A stretch of 64,000 bases of DNA from Watersipora subatra (GCF_963576615.1 NC_088717.1:26749513-26813512), one strand, 5' to 3'. Counted from the stretch's first letter, positions 1 through 11,291 are shown. A program made the numbers and translations. The notes: generated by a model not told the origin, from the letters alone.

Positions 1-1434
1 ATTGAGTCTCTCCATTTGATCTTATATGCCCATCGGAAAGATTCTCTATTAATGCTCTCCAATTTTTGAATATGCCTTGCTTGATGAGAAGACCATGCGC
101 ATGAAGCATATTCTATTATGGGCCTACAGATAGATTTAAAAGCTTGTGACCTTGTTCTGCTAGATGCTCTGTTTAGTGCCCGTATTAACATATATAAAGT
201 AGAGGTTGCTTTCTTAGCTACATACTGAACCTGTTCATCATTATTTAGTTTTTGGTCTATATTAATACCCAAGTATCTTATTGATGTTACTTGTTGTACG
301 TCTTTCCCATTTAATGAATAGACTGCAACAATGGGATTAGTTCTTGCTATAGACAAGTGCTCACATTTACTGACATTAAAGTTCATCTGCCAGTCTTTTG
401 ACCATTTCTCCAAGTTTTTAAAATCTTCTTGAAGATGTAACTGATCTTGCTTACTTTTAATTTTGTGATAAAGTAATGAGTCATCAGCAAACAATCTAAG
501 TTGGGCATATTTGATTACATTAGGCATGTCATTAATGTATATAAGAAAGAGAAGAGGCCCCAACACAGAACCCTGAAGAACTCCTGATGTTACAAGGCGT
601 GGGTCTGAGTCAACACCCTCAACAACCACAGACATATGCCTATCATAAAGCCAGTTTGCTATCCAATGGATAGTCTTGTCATTAATTCCTACTATTTTTA
701 GTTTGTAAAGCAATTTAGCAAAAGGAACAACATCAAACGCCTTTGAAAAGTCCAGCACTATCAAGTATGTTTGTTCATTGTTGTTATAGTTGTTGACCAA
801 TTCAGATTTTGTTATAAGGAGCTGCGAGTCGCAGCTGTTTTGGTCTAAATCCATGTTGTCTTTCTGACAAAATTTTATTGGAATCTAGATATGTATGAAT
901 GTCATGTGCTATTACGTGTTCTATTAATTTTGAGGTTATTGAGGTCAAAGAAATGGGTCTGTAATTCAATGGACACTCTCTACTACCTTTATTTTTAAAA
1001 ATAGGCACCACCCGAGTATTTCGCCAGTCAAAGGGAACTGTTGAGGTGTCATAGGAATGTTGCATAATTATTGTCAAAACTTGATATATTCCATCTGCAG
1101 AAAATTTGAGCAGTGCAGCAGATAAGCCGTCAGGCCCTGAACCCTTTCTAGAATCTAATTTCATTAGCATTTTATGAACATCGTGTGGATTAAACTGGAT
1201 GGAATCATTAGCAACCTGAACATTATATTTAGGCCGACAGCGACTGAACTGGCCATTATTCTCAGTAAACACTGAGGCAAATGCAACAGCAAAGGTATTT
1301 GCAATTTGTAAGGGTGAGTTATCTGTACTGTTCTCAATGCTTTTAATAGTGTTGTGCATCTTCCGTCTATTTTCAATGTACTTAAATAACGGCTTTGTGT
1401 TGCCATTGGTCAGTTCTTTGCATATATGGTTATT
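1..1434 (-). mobile_element. LINE, 3' part: reverse transcriptase (CR1/Jockey group)
   Basis: Reverse transcriptase domain of a non-LTR retrotransposon, read on the minus strand and running off the left edge of the window. The N-terminal RT blocks lie at 802-1359 (GSGPDGLSAALLK, NYRPISLTSITSKLIEH, RQHGFRPK). The reading then continues in another frame with DFSKAFDVVPF near 740-760, GVLQGSVLGPLLFL near 540-590 and the catalytic FADD near 475-495. One frameshift near 835-845 separates the blocks, so this copy is dead. The part downstream of the mariner at 1437 continues the element seen from 2765 upward. The exact clade needs a tree. Confidence 0.85.
802..1359 (-). pseudogene. LINE reverse transcriptase fragment
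   Basis: 185-codon open stretch with the first RT motifs (KGSGPDGL, VPIFKNKGS, NYRPISLTS, ERQHGFRPK). It ends where the frame slips near 840; the palm motifs with FADD follow in another frame. The reading stays in frame upstream with the text NGNTKPLFKYIENRRK, so the first ATG is not a real start. Decayed coding region of the LINE. Confidence 0.8.
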
Positions 1435-1436
1435 TA

Positions 1437-1464
1437 CGAGGTCTGATCAACAAGTTCCAGGAAT
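1437..1464 (+). repeat. mariner terminal inverted repeat, left
   Basis: Starts CGAGGTCTGATCAACAAGTT and pairs with the inverse at 2735-2762. Preceded by TA at 1435-1436. Confidence 0.88.
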
Positions 1465-1507
1465 GGCTGTAATGTTGCAATATAGATAGTTTTAACAACA
1501 AACTAAA

Positions 1508-2563
1508 TTAGTCTCCTTCAAAATATATTCCTTGAGAGTCTATACATTTAGTCCAACGCCGCTGCCATTGCTCAAAGCAGTGACAGAAGTCCGCTTTCTT
1601 CAGGGACCGCAACTCCGAAGTTGTATTTCTTTTAATTGATTCGATGTCTTTAAATCGTTCACCTTTAAGGGAAAATTTTAACTTTGGAAACAACCAGAAG
1701 TCATAGGGAGCAAGGTCTGGTGAGTACGGGAGATGAGGCACAATAGAGATGGAGTGTTTGGCACAGAATTCATTCACAGTCAAAGATGTGTGTGCTGGGG
1801 CGTTATCATGATGTAACCTCCAACCACCTGGCTTCGCTAAAGCTGGTCTTTTGCGCCTGATACTTTCTTTCAAGCGCCTTAAGATATCTCTGTAAACATA
1901 CTGATTAAGAGTAGTTCCTGGAGGTAAGAATTCTTTGTGTACTATTTTATCAATGTCAAAGAAAACAACCAGAAGCGTTTTGATCGCTGACCGTGACATC
2001 CTCGCCTTCTTTGGTCTAGGAGACTCAGGTGACTTCCACTGTGAACTCTGCCTTTTGGTTTCAGGGTCGTACCCATACACCCAGCTTTCATCAGCTGTTA
2101 TTACAGTTTTTAGGAAGTCGGGATTATGCAGTACTGCTGTCTTAAGTTCGCTACAAATGTCAATTCTTCTCTGCCTTTGATCATCATTCAGCAAACGTGG
2201 AACAAACTTTGCAGCTACCCTATGCATGTTAAGATCATCTTTTAATATTTTATGAATAGTACCAAAAGAAAGCCCAGTTTGTTGGCTTACTTCTCGTATA
2301 GTAACACGGCGATCAGCGATGACTATAGCCTTTACAGTGTCAATAGCAGTGGCAGTCCTTCGTGATGTTGGAGCTCCACAGCGTTTATCGTCTTCAGCCT
2401 CTTCTCTTCCTTTTCTAAACCATTTGTGCCATTCATAGACTTGTGTTTTCTTTAGGGACTCATCCCCGAAGGCTGTATGCAACATTTGAAGGGTATCTGA
2501 TGGTGATTTACCAAGTTTAGTACAACATTTTATACAGACGCGTTGTTCGTTTTGATCGGCCAT
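1508..2563 (-). CDS. mariner transposase (D,D34D)
   Basis: 351-residue cut-and-paste transposase, full length for the family. Residues 1-110 hold the paired helix-turn-helix DNA-binding part, including a YEWHKWFRKGRE block at 43-54. The linker motif FVPRLLNDDQ is at about 120-129. The DDE/D catalytic triad is D158 (TADESW), D253 (HHDNAPAH) and D288 (SPDLAPYDFW), with exactly 34 residues between the last two, the mariner signature. No stop or frameshift is seen, so an active enzyme is possible. The ATG at 2563 lies about 200 bp inside the right terminal repeat, as is usual. Expected to act in the nucleus on its own ends. Confidence 0.95.
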   Translation of the reverse strand: MADQNEQRVCIKCCTKLGKSPSDTLQMLHTAFGDESLKKTQVYEWHKWFRKGREEAEDDKRCGAPTSRRTATAIDTVKAIVIADRRVTIREVSQQTGLSFGTIHKILKDDLNMHRVAAKFVPRLLNDDQRQRRIDICSELKTAVLHNPDFLKTVITADESWVYGYDPETKRQSSQWKSPESPRPKKARMSRSAIKTLLVVFFDIDKIVHKEFLPPGTTLNQYVYRDILRRLKESIRRKRPALAKPGGWRLHHDNAPAHTSLTVNEFCAKHSISIVPHLPYSPDLAPYDFWLFPKLKFSLKGERFKDIESIKRNTTSELRSLKKADFCHCFEQWQRRWTKCIDSQGIYFEGD

Positions 2564-2734
2564 TTTGAAAAATTCGCCGAAAGATCCAAACTAGTCCGTG
2601 ATTGTATTAATATTGCTTAGCAACGACTACGAATTTTGGCCTAAAACTTTCTGTACTAACTAATTAGGAGTTGTTCTTTCGTTTGCAACCATGAAAAAGT
2701 AACTCCGACATAAACTACTAGTCATAATAACACA

Positions 2735-2762
2735 ATTCCGGGAACTTATTGATCAGACCTCG
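2735..2762 (-). repeat. mariner terminal inverted repeat, right
   Basis: Reads CGAGGTCTGATCAATAAGTT on the minus strand and pairs with the left end. Followed by TA at 2763-2764. As the end nearest the transposase start, it probably lies in the promoter region. Confidence 0.88.
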
Positions 2763-2870
2763 TATGTACCCTCCATATTCGGCTTCAACCAGTTTTCTAC
2801 AATGTTTAATATGATGTTTTAGTCGTGTTTTAGACTCTTCAGTTTTAGTTAAAACAAAGGTTTTGAATAG

Positions 2871-3850
2871 TCAGTTTCGTTTTCTCAGTTGCCGACTAGT
2901 GCTACGTGTTATCCACGGCTTTCGTTTATTGCCTGGTGTCCCACGAGGTACAGCTTGCTCTACTGCTCTCATAAATAAATCCCTAAAAGTAGACCACAAT
3001 TGATCTGTACTGGTATTTGATTGTGTTGACAGATGTCGTATTTTAAAGTACATATCAGAAAGAGATTAATCTAATTTTTCTTGATTTGCCTTGTTAAACT
3101 GAAAATAGCCAGGTCGAGGAGCATGCATAGCGTCTGCAATGTTATGTTTACTTGGAATTATTATTTCATTGAATATAATGTGATGATCGCTAATACTAGG
3201 CTCACATGAGGTATCATCAATATTCAAGTTTGTTATGACCAGATCTAATATATTTCCATCTATATGAGTGGGGGTAGTTATTGTCTGACTTAAGCCATTT
3301 ATTTCAACAAAATCAATAAATTCTCTGTGCAATGCTTATCTATTATTATTATTGGGCTTAGCAACACCTTTTTCAGTAGACCAGTTTATTGCTGGGAGAT
3401 TAAAATCTCTAGCTACTATGATGTTGGGACATGTTGCCTCCTCATACCATACCGATAGGTCATTAAAATCTGACTGCCTGGGTGGTCTATAGTAACAGGC
3501 TAAGTTAAAACGGTATCCACTACAATCCAAGCACAGAGATAAAATTTCTGAACTTTCAGATACAAAACAATCAGTAACTATCAATTGACACTTATTGGAG
3601 ACAGCAATCAACACTCCTCCCCCAATCCAATACCTGTTCACCTATCTCTTCTATAATATGTATACCCTGAACAAAGTTCAGCATCTCCTACACTAGGTGT
3701 TAGCTTTGTTTCGGTAATTGCTAAAATGTATGGATGCTGGTTATCAATTATATGTTGTAAGTAATGTGTCTTGTTTCTCAGACCATTTGCATTCCATAAA
3801 AGAAACATTATTTTATTACCCAATAAACCTATTGTGTAACAGTTGACCAT
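2871..3850 (-). pseudogene. LINE AP-type endonuclease domain, broken
   Basis: Four open pieces in different frames together cover the apurinic/apyrimidinic-like endonuclease. Piece 3638-3850 has LLWNANGLRNK and the ITETKL block with its metal-binding glutamate. Piece 3336-3641 has IGGGVLIAVSN, ACYYRPPRQ and RDFNLPAINW (family usually GDFN). Piece 3066-3332 has the catalytic SDHHIIFNE block. Piece 2871-3053 is the linker to RT (RKPWITRS). At least three breaks are present. The enzyme would nick target DNA to prime reverse transcription. Confidence 0.8.
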
Positions 3851-3896
3851 GCATCTTTCTCAAACTTTTAAATTACATTATTTCTAACACGGAACC

Positions 3897-4882
3897 TCAC
3901 ACCTTCATGTGTGTTAGCAAGTTCCCTTTTTTTTGCCGTAATTCAAACTCCTTTGCTCTTTCCTCCTGAGTAAGATCTAATGTTGCAAAGGAGGTTTCGA
4001 TTTGTTTGTGTCTATTGTATCTACTAAGAAACTCCCACTTGTCAGATTCAGTAAAAAACCCGAATTTAATGGGTCTTGGTTTGCTACCACCTGGTTTACC
4101 TAGCCTTCTACTATCTTTAAGGTCTCTGCCATTAAAAGAAATGTTTGTAAGAATGTTATGAATTTCATCATTATGTGGTCTAGAGCTAATCTCATCAAGG
4201 TTGTGAACTATTGCATTGAATTTCTTAGACTCCTTTTCTATGATAGTAGCTTGTTTATGAATACCTGTTTCAACCCTTTTAGCAATTTGAGTAATCTCAC
4301 TATTTTGTTTTACCACATCAGCAAAGCTGTGGTTGTTTTTTAAAGTATCTATAGACACGAGTAGTGCGCGAGTGGTGTTATCAACTATATCAGTCTTTTC
4401 TTTTAGCTCATTATTTTGGGTTACAACCTCTCTAAATGACTCACTGTTCTCACTCAGTGTTTTCAAAGAGCCAGATACCGAGTCAATTTTTAACTGTAGT
4501 TCTTGATTTTGGGTTAAAACCTCTCTAATTGAATCATTGTTTTCATTCAATGCTTTCAAAGAACTGGACATGGAGTCAATTTTTAGATCTACAGTTTTAG
4601 AGTAGTCATCAGATTTGGCACATAGACATAGTCTGGTATTTTGTCATTGCATTCTGGACAATACCATCAAATACCAGGTTTATTAAGCACAAGCAGCTCT
4701 GGAGTTGACCATTCAAGACAAGGTGCATGAAACTGACCAGAACAACTGCTGCAAACAATACTGTTAGATTTGGTAAGTTTTTTTGAACATGAACCTGTGT
4801 TGCCGGTGTTAGATACAACTGCACTAGCCAGACTGGCACTGCCTTTTCTCACTGGAGTAATATTACCCTTTCCACTCATCAT
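3897..4882 (-). pseudogene. LINE ORF1: zinc-finger and coiled-coil nucleic-acid-binding protein, broken
   Basis: Starts with ATG at 4882 (MMSGKGNITPVRKGSASL). A PHD-like zinc finger follows: CSSCSGQFHAPCLEW, with the remaining C..C pair in another frame near 4630-4660. Then comes a Gln/Asn/Ser-rich coiled coil with repeated LKxLxENxxSxREVxTQN units. The C-terminal part (HNILTNISFNGRDLKDSRRL through PRPIKFGFF) looks like the RNA-recognition-type fold seen in ORF1 of CR1/L2-like LINEs. Two or more frame breaks are seen. It would bind element RNA. Confidence 0.65.
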
Positions 4883-6197
4883 AACAATTGCCTTTCACCA
4901 AAAGTGGAAAAACAACTGAAAAGTTAAGTGTTTAGGCCATGAAAAGAAAAATAAACTCAAAAAGTATAAAAGCCACACTTCCTCTGTAAAATATACACAG
5001 TAGATCTGTGCAAAACCAACCCTCCACAACCTCCTGAACTAGGAAACCTCTAATCAAGATTCAAACAAAGGGAGGGGCCAAAACGGCCGACCCGCTGATA
5101 AATCTCCTATTACTCTATTTAAACTAACTACACTATATAATATAATAATAACTAATAATAAATACGATATACTAGTGTAGTACTAGCAGTAATTACCGAA
5201 TAGTAATAACATACAAATAGTAAGTAACTTGCAGAGCAAGGAAAAACACGTCGTATAGGACGTTGTAGAAAACATGCAACTTGACTCGTCGCAATTGTTG
5301 AGACTTATTACACCATAAAGTTATCATAAAGCGATTTTTTTCATCGCACATCTATTAGCACTACGTAAGCTGTTTCCTTATAGCGTACATGAATTGGCTA
5401 TTTGTTACGCACTACTATTGGACAATTAAACAACAAGGTCAACATTAAGGCTGAACACGGCCTCCCGGAACGAATTTGATTATCTGATCAATTTAGTTGG
5501 AGGAAGCCTGCTGGTAAGCGTTTACAATACCAACGAAAATTTTAATGAAGATGTTTGGTGTGAGCTAAATTATATCTTATTTATGCTTTTGAGTTCTTTA
5601 GCCTGAAAATATCACAACCAAACAGCTGCTCTATGTAAATGTACATGTTCAAGCTAGTGGATGTCAAGTGTTTAAAAACGCTTGGTTCTGCATTAGCAAC
5701 GCTAAAAGCGGTCACTTCTATTTTTACAATAATAAGTAGTGGTGAAGTTCTTATCCTAAGTAAATTGGCCTTTCTTGAACAGACAAACGAGGTTTTGTGG
5801 ATTAAAATCTTTCTTTGGCTATATCATCTCAAAAGTCTACACATGGGATTGCTTGCCTGTCACCATCTATGCCCAAGGTTTTAGCATCTCACGTTGATTG
5901 ATTAATGACTAAATTAGTTTTCTATAATTGAGCGCTAGTTAGACTTGTTGGTTTGACAAAAACACTCGTGTACTGGTATACTAAAAAAATGGAAGCAAGT
6001 TCCTTATAAAGTCCAACTGGTAGAGCTTTCTAATATGTCATTATATAATATTTTACATAAAGATATTAAAAAAACTGAAAGCAAAAAGTTAAAAGGCATG
6101 GGTTTGTAATGCGCAGAAGCTGTAAGTTGCAACTACCACTTATGGTGTCTCATCGCATGTTGCCACATGCATACGACTAGGTTCAGAAATATTATGT

Positions 6198-6251
6198 GAT
6201 ATCAATGATATACAGCCCCATTACAGGGGGCTGTATATCATTGGTGATATC
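6198..6251. repeat. 54-bp imperfect palindrome
   Basis: Arms of about 22 bp begin GATATCAATGATATACAGCC and end with the inverse, around a loop of roughly 8 bases. The transcript would fold to a strong hairpin. A related shorter palindrome lies at 6413-6452. Confidence 0.8.
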
Positions 6252-6412
6252 CTCCGCAGACGTTTTTCAAGTAAATGCATTCAAATAATATAGTATGATC
6301 AGTGATTACAATTGGTTAAGATTTTGCTGGTGCTCAATGAAATCAGCCAAAAAGCAAAAGAATATCTTCCCGTCTGTAGCCCCAATGTACATGTACCCTG
6401 TACAATGCACCT

Positions 6413-6452
6413 TGTACAGCCCCCACATATATATGGGGGACTGTATATCATT
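6413..6452. repeat. Palindrome related to 6198-6251
   Basis: TACAGCCCCCACATATATA reads into its own inverse ending GGGGGACTGTATATCATTAG. It shares the CAGCCCC and CTGTATATCATT arms with the palindrome 200 bp upstream, so the two look like copies of one small fold-back unit. Confidence 0.65.
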
Positions 6453-7188
6453 AGTAGCACACACTAAGTATGGATCCCGTTCAACCATAAGAGTGTTTAA
6501 AATTTAAAGCAATTACGCCAATCAGTGGCGAACACTTCTTGAGGAGAACAAGTGAAAATTTTGTCATGTTATCCCATGATTGCTGGCAAAAGATTGGCTT
6601 ATATTATTGAAGTTTTCGTTACATAATACTTGTGACACATGCAAACTAATCAACATCTTTAAAAAATACCTTTGACCGCAATAAAATTCATTCTTCTCTG
6701 TGCCATGCATCACATAGTTGATATTACAGTCATGTCCTTGTTTTTTGCCATGAACACCACCCATGAATAATGAAATGTATTCTAGGTAATGTCAATCAAA
6801 CACCAACCTAATGATTTTAACACTGAGTTTGGGCAGGTGTTCTCCCATCTGATGTCCAAGAAAACTCGCTATGTTTTTGCCTACTTTCGATTTAGGTATT
6901 ATTACAAACTTCTGGGTGTTTCGGATGTCTCTAAAACACCACTTTTTTGAGAGTGCAAAATAAAGATTCTTTGCATTTTTTTGATTTCTGTTTTTTTTTT
7001 CAAGTATTTTGCCAGCCTACAGCTTCAAAATGATATATAGTTCAAAAGGAATTGTGATATTTTAAGCACTTTCACAGTCGATGTAAAGATATTAATACTG
7101 TCCAGGACCTAGGGTCTTTCTTGAATATAGAAGAGTAGGTTTCAAAATGTTAATACCTAAGTATTTCACACTCTTACAGTATATATAG

Positions 7189-7970
7189 CTACAGTATGTT
7201 GTACATATGTATATATGTTGTTACAGTAGGTTGTACATGTATGTTGCTACAGTATGTTGTACGTGTATGTTGCTACAGTATGTTGTACATGTATGTTGCT
7301 ACAGTATGTTGTACATGTATGTTGCTACAGTATGTTGTATGTGTATGTTGCTACAGTATGTTGCTACAGTATATTGCTACAGTATGTTGTACATGTATGT
7401 TGCTACAGTATGTTGTATGTGTATGTTGCTACAGTATATTGCTACAGTATGTTGCTACAGTATATTGCTACAGTATGTTGTATGTTGCTACAGTATGTTG
7501 CTACAGTATGTTGCTACAGTATATTGCTACAGTATGTTGCTACACTATGTTGCTACAGTATGTTGCTACAGTATATTGCTACAGTATGTTGTATGTGTAT
7601 GTTGCTACAGTATGTTGTACATGTATGTTGCTACAGTATGTTGTACATGTATGTTGCTACAGTATGTTGTATGTGTATGTTGCTACAGTATACTGCTACA
7701 GTATGTTGCTACAGTATGTTGCTACAGTATGTTGCTACAGTATGATGCTACAGTATGTTGCTACAGTATGCTGCTACAGTATGTTGCTACAGTATGTTGC
7801 TACAGTATGTTGCTACAGTATGTTGCTACAGTATGTTGCTACAGTATGTTGCTACAGTATGTTGCTACAATATGTTGCTACAGTATGTTGCTACAGTATG
7901 CTGCTACAGTATGTTGCTACAGTATGCTGCTACAGTATGTTGCTACAGTATGTTGCTACAGTATGTTGAT
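7189..7970. repeat. 13-bp minisatellite, about 60 units
   Basis: Tandem TTGCTACAGTATG units, mixed in the first half with the variant TTGTACATGTATG. The last 300 bp are nearly pure. Because 13 is not a multiple of 3 and the unit lacks a stop, all three plus frames stay open and give Cys/Tyr/Val/Leu-rich pseudo-proteins. These are not genes. Confidence 0.95.
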
Positions 7971-8535
7971 AGAATGTAACTTGAATGCTTGTTTGGGTAA
8001 GAAACTGTCATAAGAAAAGGATTGGGCATTCGAATGAGCATCACTTGACTATTGTAACAGTTCAGTAAATCTAAAATTGAAAATAGTTCAGAAGCATAGG
8101 ATTTGTCTCCGACATTTAACGGAAGCGATAGTGTGTCGGTTGTTGAGGTCAAGGTCGTTGAGTTAACAAAGATGTATAACCTATGATTGATAAAACTCTT
8201 AGCAGTTATTATTACAATTCTGAACACCTGGGACATCTGAGAAAGTGGTTTTAAAAATTCATCATCTAATTTATGTATCTGATGCTACCAAAACTATCAA
8301 TTGAAATCATTCGCGCTATATACATGTATATACAGCTCATGTTTGAGCACTCATTTTATATAAGTAGTAGTCCTTGCACTTCAATTTGGCAATGGCCAAG
8401 GACAACACATGAAACCTTGATTGATTTATATGCAAATCTATTTTATTGTTGCACAAATCTAAACTTTTTTATTTTAGTAATTTATATATTAATACAATAG
8501 CGTGTGTGATTATTTGTTGTATATCACGCTCTTCA

Positions 8536-8650
8536 GTTACTGTTACAGTGGTGGTAAGGGATTCAAATTCACCCCCCCCCCCCCCCCCCCCCCGTATTCA
8601 CCTAGGTAGACCAACTCCTGCACCAATCGACTACCTCGTTATACCATAGA
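8536..8650 (-). repeat. Possible tRNA-derived SINE relic with poly-G insertion
   Basis: On the minus strand GTAGTCGATTGGTGCAGG resembles an RNA polymerase III A box, and GAATTTGAATCCC resembles a B box. They are separated by a pure G tract. Weak similarity judged by eye only. Confidence 0.3.
8572..8593 (+). repeat. Poly-C tract (22 C)
   Basis: Uninterrupted run of 22 cytosines in an AT-rich setting. The complementary G run could form G-quadruplexes and is likely length-variable. Confidence 0.95.
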
Positions 8651-9290
8651 TTGGTAATGCTAAGTGCCCAAAATAAGCTTTATTGTGAGCATAGTATCCT
8701 TTTGTAGTGCTCTGTCATTTTAAACCTATAAAGAAAGAATTTGCAATAAGTCAATTAAGTAGTGTAATATGGCAACTGTAGTTTTTGTCGTTTTATTACG
8801 TGTACTCGAGTTGGTCTAAACAACAAAGATTGAGACGAAAATGAATGGAGTGATTGTGATTAAATTGAACACCAACTTGTCTGTATAGTGTAATCATGTT
8901 TTGTTTTTTTAGACATAATGGATTGTGACGGGTAAGGAAGGCTTTATTGTAATCCTGTGCTGACCCTTCTTATATATTTAGAAACATCACTGCTCACTTA
9001 CCGTATGCTATACCAGAGGTCAGGGTTGTATACGCGAAAGGATGTTGAGAATTCAAACAATAACAGTGTCACCTATACAGGTCGCATGAGATTATACATT
9101 CAGCTATCTAAAATGTTTAATGATGATAGCGTATTACCTAATTATTTATTTGCGAAATTGAAATCTTCAGCTGCTTAGGATAGCATCGTCTACAGGTTTT
9201 CAGGTGTATTCCAAATTATACATTTGTACAATCAAACCTCAACATATTAATAAGTAAATGGATTCCAGTATTTGCTTCCTACAACGAAGC

Positions 9291-9334
9291 AGGGTTAACA
9301 TAGGGCTAACATAGGGTTAACATAGGGCTAACAC
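9291..9334 (+). repeat. 12-bp tandem repeat
   Basis: Four units alternating AGGGTTAACAT and AGGGCTAACAT. Superficially telomere-like but too short and too long in period to be telomeric. Confidence 0.75.
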
Positions 9335-10407
9335 GAAAAAATCAAATGATTTAAATTGTTGATTCAAATGATGGTATAAATCATGGCATCATAACTTTTA
9401 TTTTTGTGTAATTTTGCAATAGACAGTGTTTCTTGAGAGGCAATCTCGTTGTGATGTAGCAAATCTGTAAACACTTCTCTGTCATGAATCAGAGAGTGTG
9501 GTAGAGGTAATTGACTACATTTGTAGTACAACGATACAGAGGGTTCTTGGAAGTTGGGACCTATGAGTTTACTTAGTAAACCACAAAGCAGGATTAATTG
9601 TGAGGCAGCAACTGTAAATGGGACAATTTTCCCTCTAATCCTCTATTTAATAAATGACATTTTGACAGCAAACTTTTTACTGCGATCAGATCAAGTGCAA
9701 GTGTTGAAGAGTCGTCTTAACTTTTGGTTTCATTCTTTCAAAAATAAGAAACCGGCAAGGTACTAACAAACTGGTATTTATATTTATAATGATCGACTGC
9801 ATCAATTGCACCAATTGCACCAAGGAAGAATGAACTTAAATATCTCATAGTGCTTGTTCATGATTGGCTCTCATTCATACTTTGTGTGAAACTGCTAGTA
9901 GCTCTACTGCACTAACTCACATGTAGTCGGCACATTATGGTTTTATATGGCTGTTGAATGTAAGAAATATAAAAATTAGTCAAACTAAAGCATATAAGTC
10001 ACCAATACTGTAAAGTAGGCTCACCAGCATTCTGATGTGTAATTCACCGACTATTTACATTAGCAAAGATGAGCGAAAAAATCAAATTTTTCAAAAAAAT
10101 CATGAACTTTAAAAAAATCAATTGAAGTTAAAAAAATGTTTTTTCCAAATTTTGTGAATAGTAACAAGTCGTTAGTAACAATGTCAAAAGTTTTTGTCCT
10201 TGTTACTAGTTATTGTTACTGTTACTGTTATTGTTACAGACCTGTTAGTATGCAATGATTTTAGTGCTGCGCAATGATTTTAATGCCTAGATGTTGGATA
10301 GTGCATTTCCTATTTATTATGTTATTATGGCAGCCTGTACAGGTGCCCTTTCAATGGTCATGCCACTTACACACACCCTCATGAGTTGTTTCGTTTTGCT
10401 AATTTTG

Positions 10408-11291
10408 TTAAAGGTTGACTTGCAACAAAATTCACATTACAGTTATTTGGTATCAAAAGATTCACCATGTCTTACTCTGTTGTGTTGTAGGTGCCAAATA
10501 TGTGAAAATATGATTACAAGCTATTAAAAACTCAAAAGCGAAAAGCGGCCATAGATTGGAATCTCTTTATTTCGATGACGTAACCACGAAATTTGGTTAT
10601 CGTCTTGTCACGTATGTTCTCACGCGAATTAAAAGGCCAATACAAAGCTCAATATAAAACTTATTATAGTACTAGTTTATGACAAACACTTCAGGTTTTA
10701 CCGAAGACCCCGTATCAAATATAGATGCTCGCTACTTTACAGTTTTGCTTCGGCATTATTCAATTGTCAAGTCGTTCTCTGATCATGTGGCCCAATACTT
10801 CGCAAATAATTTTTGCAACACTTTTCGATTATCACAGGTAACCAACAGGCTCGTCACGCTTATCAGACAATGATATGTAATCCTTCAAGCTAAGATTAAA
10901 AAGTTTAACGATTTTTTACGGTAAGTTATAAGATATCAGTGCTAAAAGTGAAAGCATTACAATGACGATAAAACAGACGCGTAAGAACAACAGACATAGT
11001 TTTATTGAATGCGTGAAGTATAGTTGTGAAAATATTTCGACGAATAAGGTTGCAAGAAAGTGTAAACAGAAACCATCTCTCACAACTACATCACATTTGA
11101 GCCGTTTTGGAAAGGGAATCCAAACTACGGCAGTCTCGTGTGGCTGCGATTTTCTGTTCGTTTTTGAGCTTTTAAGAGCTTGTAATCACCTTTCCACATA
11201 TTTTGCACCTACAACACAACAGAGTAAGACATGGTGAATCTTTTCATATCAAATAACGGTAATGTGAATTTTGTTGCAAGTCAACCTTTAA
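10408..11291. mobile_element. Long-TIR MITE, copy 1
   Basis: 884-bp non-autonomous DNA element. It starts TTAAAGGTTGACTTGCAAC and ends with the inverse CAAGTCAACCTTTAA; the inverted termini match over roughly 80 bp. A second copy of similar length lies at 44721-45628 with the same ends. TTAA at both ends may be a target duplication (piggyBac-like) or part of the repeat. No transposase is encoded. It ends about 100 bp upstream of the first proposed phosphatase exon. Confidence 0.85.

Larger units (their letters stand above)
1437..2762 (-). mobile_element. mariner DNA transposon, structurally complete
   Basis: 1326-bp element inserted in the LINE. Both ends begin CGAGGTCTGATCAA, inverted relative to each other, and the terminal repeat runs about 28 bp with two mismatches. 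A TA dinucleotide flanks each end (1435-1436 and 2763-2764), the target duplication of the Tc1/mariner superfamily. Joining the flanks restores the LINE reading. It carries one uninterrupted transposase gene. The near-identical ends and open frame point to a young insertion, younger than the decay of its host LINE. Confidence 0.93.
2765..5100 (-). mobile_element. LINE, 5' part: ORF1 and endonuclease
   Basis: Upstream half of the same LINE interrupted by the mariner. From 5' to 3' on the minus strand: a presumed 5' leader (about 5100 to 4883), an ORF1 region (4882-3897) and an apurinic-type endonuclease (3850-2871). Several frame breaks separate the blocks, so it is dead. The 5' limit is set by the change to plain AT-rich sequence near 5100 and is approximate. 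No target-site duplication could be identified. Confidence 0.75.
5101..7188. other. Non-coding stretch without recognised gene
   Basis: AT-rich sequence. No protein-like frame, splice-bounded exon or RNA gene could be recognised. The only clear structures are the two palindromes listed near 6.2 and 6.4 kb. Confidence 0.5.
7971..10407. other. Non-coding stretch without recognised gene
   Basis: Holds a poly-C tract inside a possible tRNA-like relic and a short 12-bp tandem repeat. No coding region could be supported. Confidence 0.45.

Noticed and set aside
7196-8013. Long open frames of 163-268 codons rich in Cys, Tyr, Val and Leu
   Set aside because: They are translations of the 13-bp tandem repeat in its three frames; no unique sequence, splice site or homology.
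9291-9334. Telomere-like AGGGTTAAC repeats
   Set aside because: The 12-bp unit is not a telomeric repeat and only four units exist.
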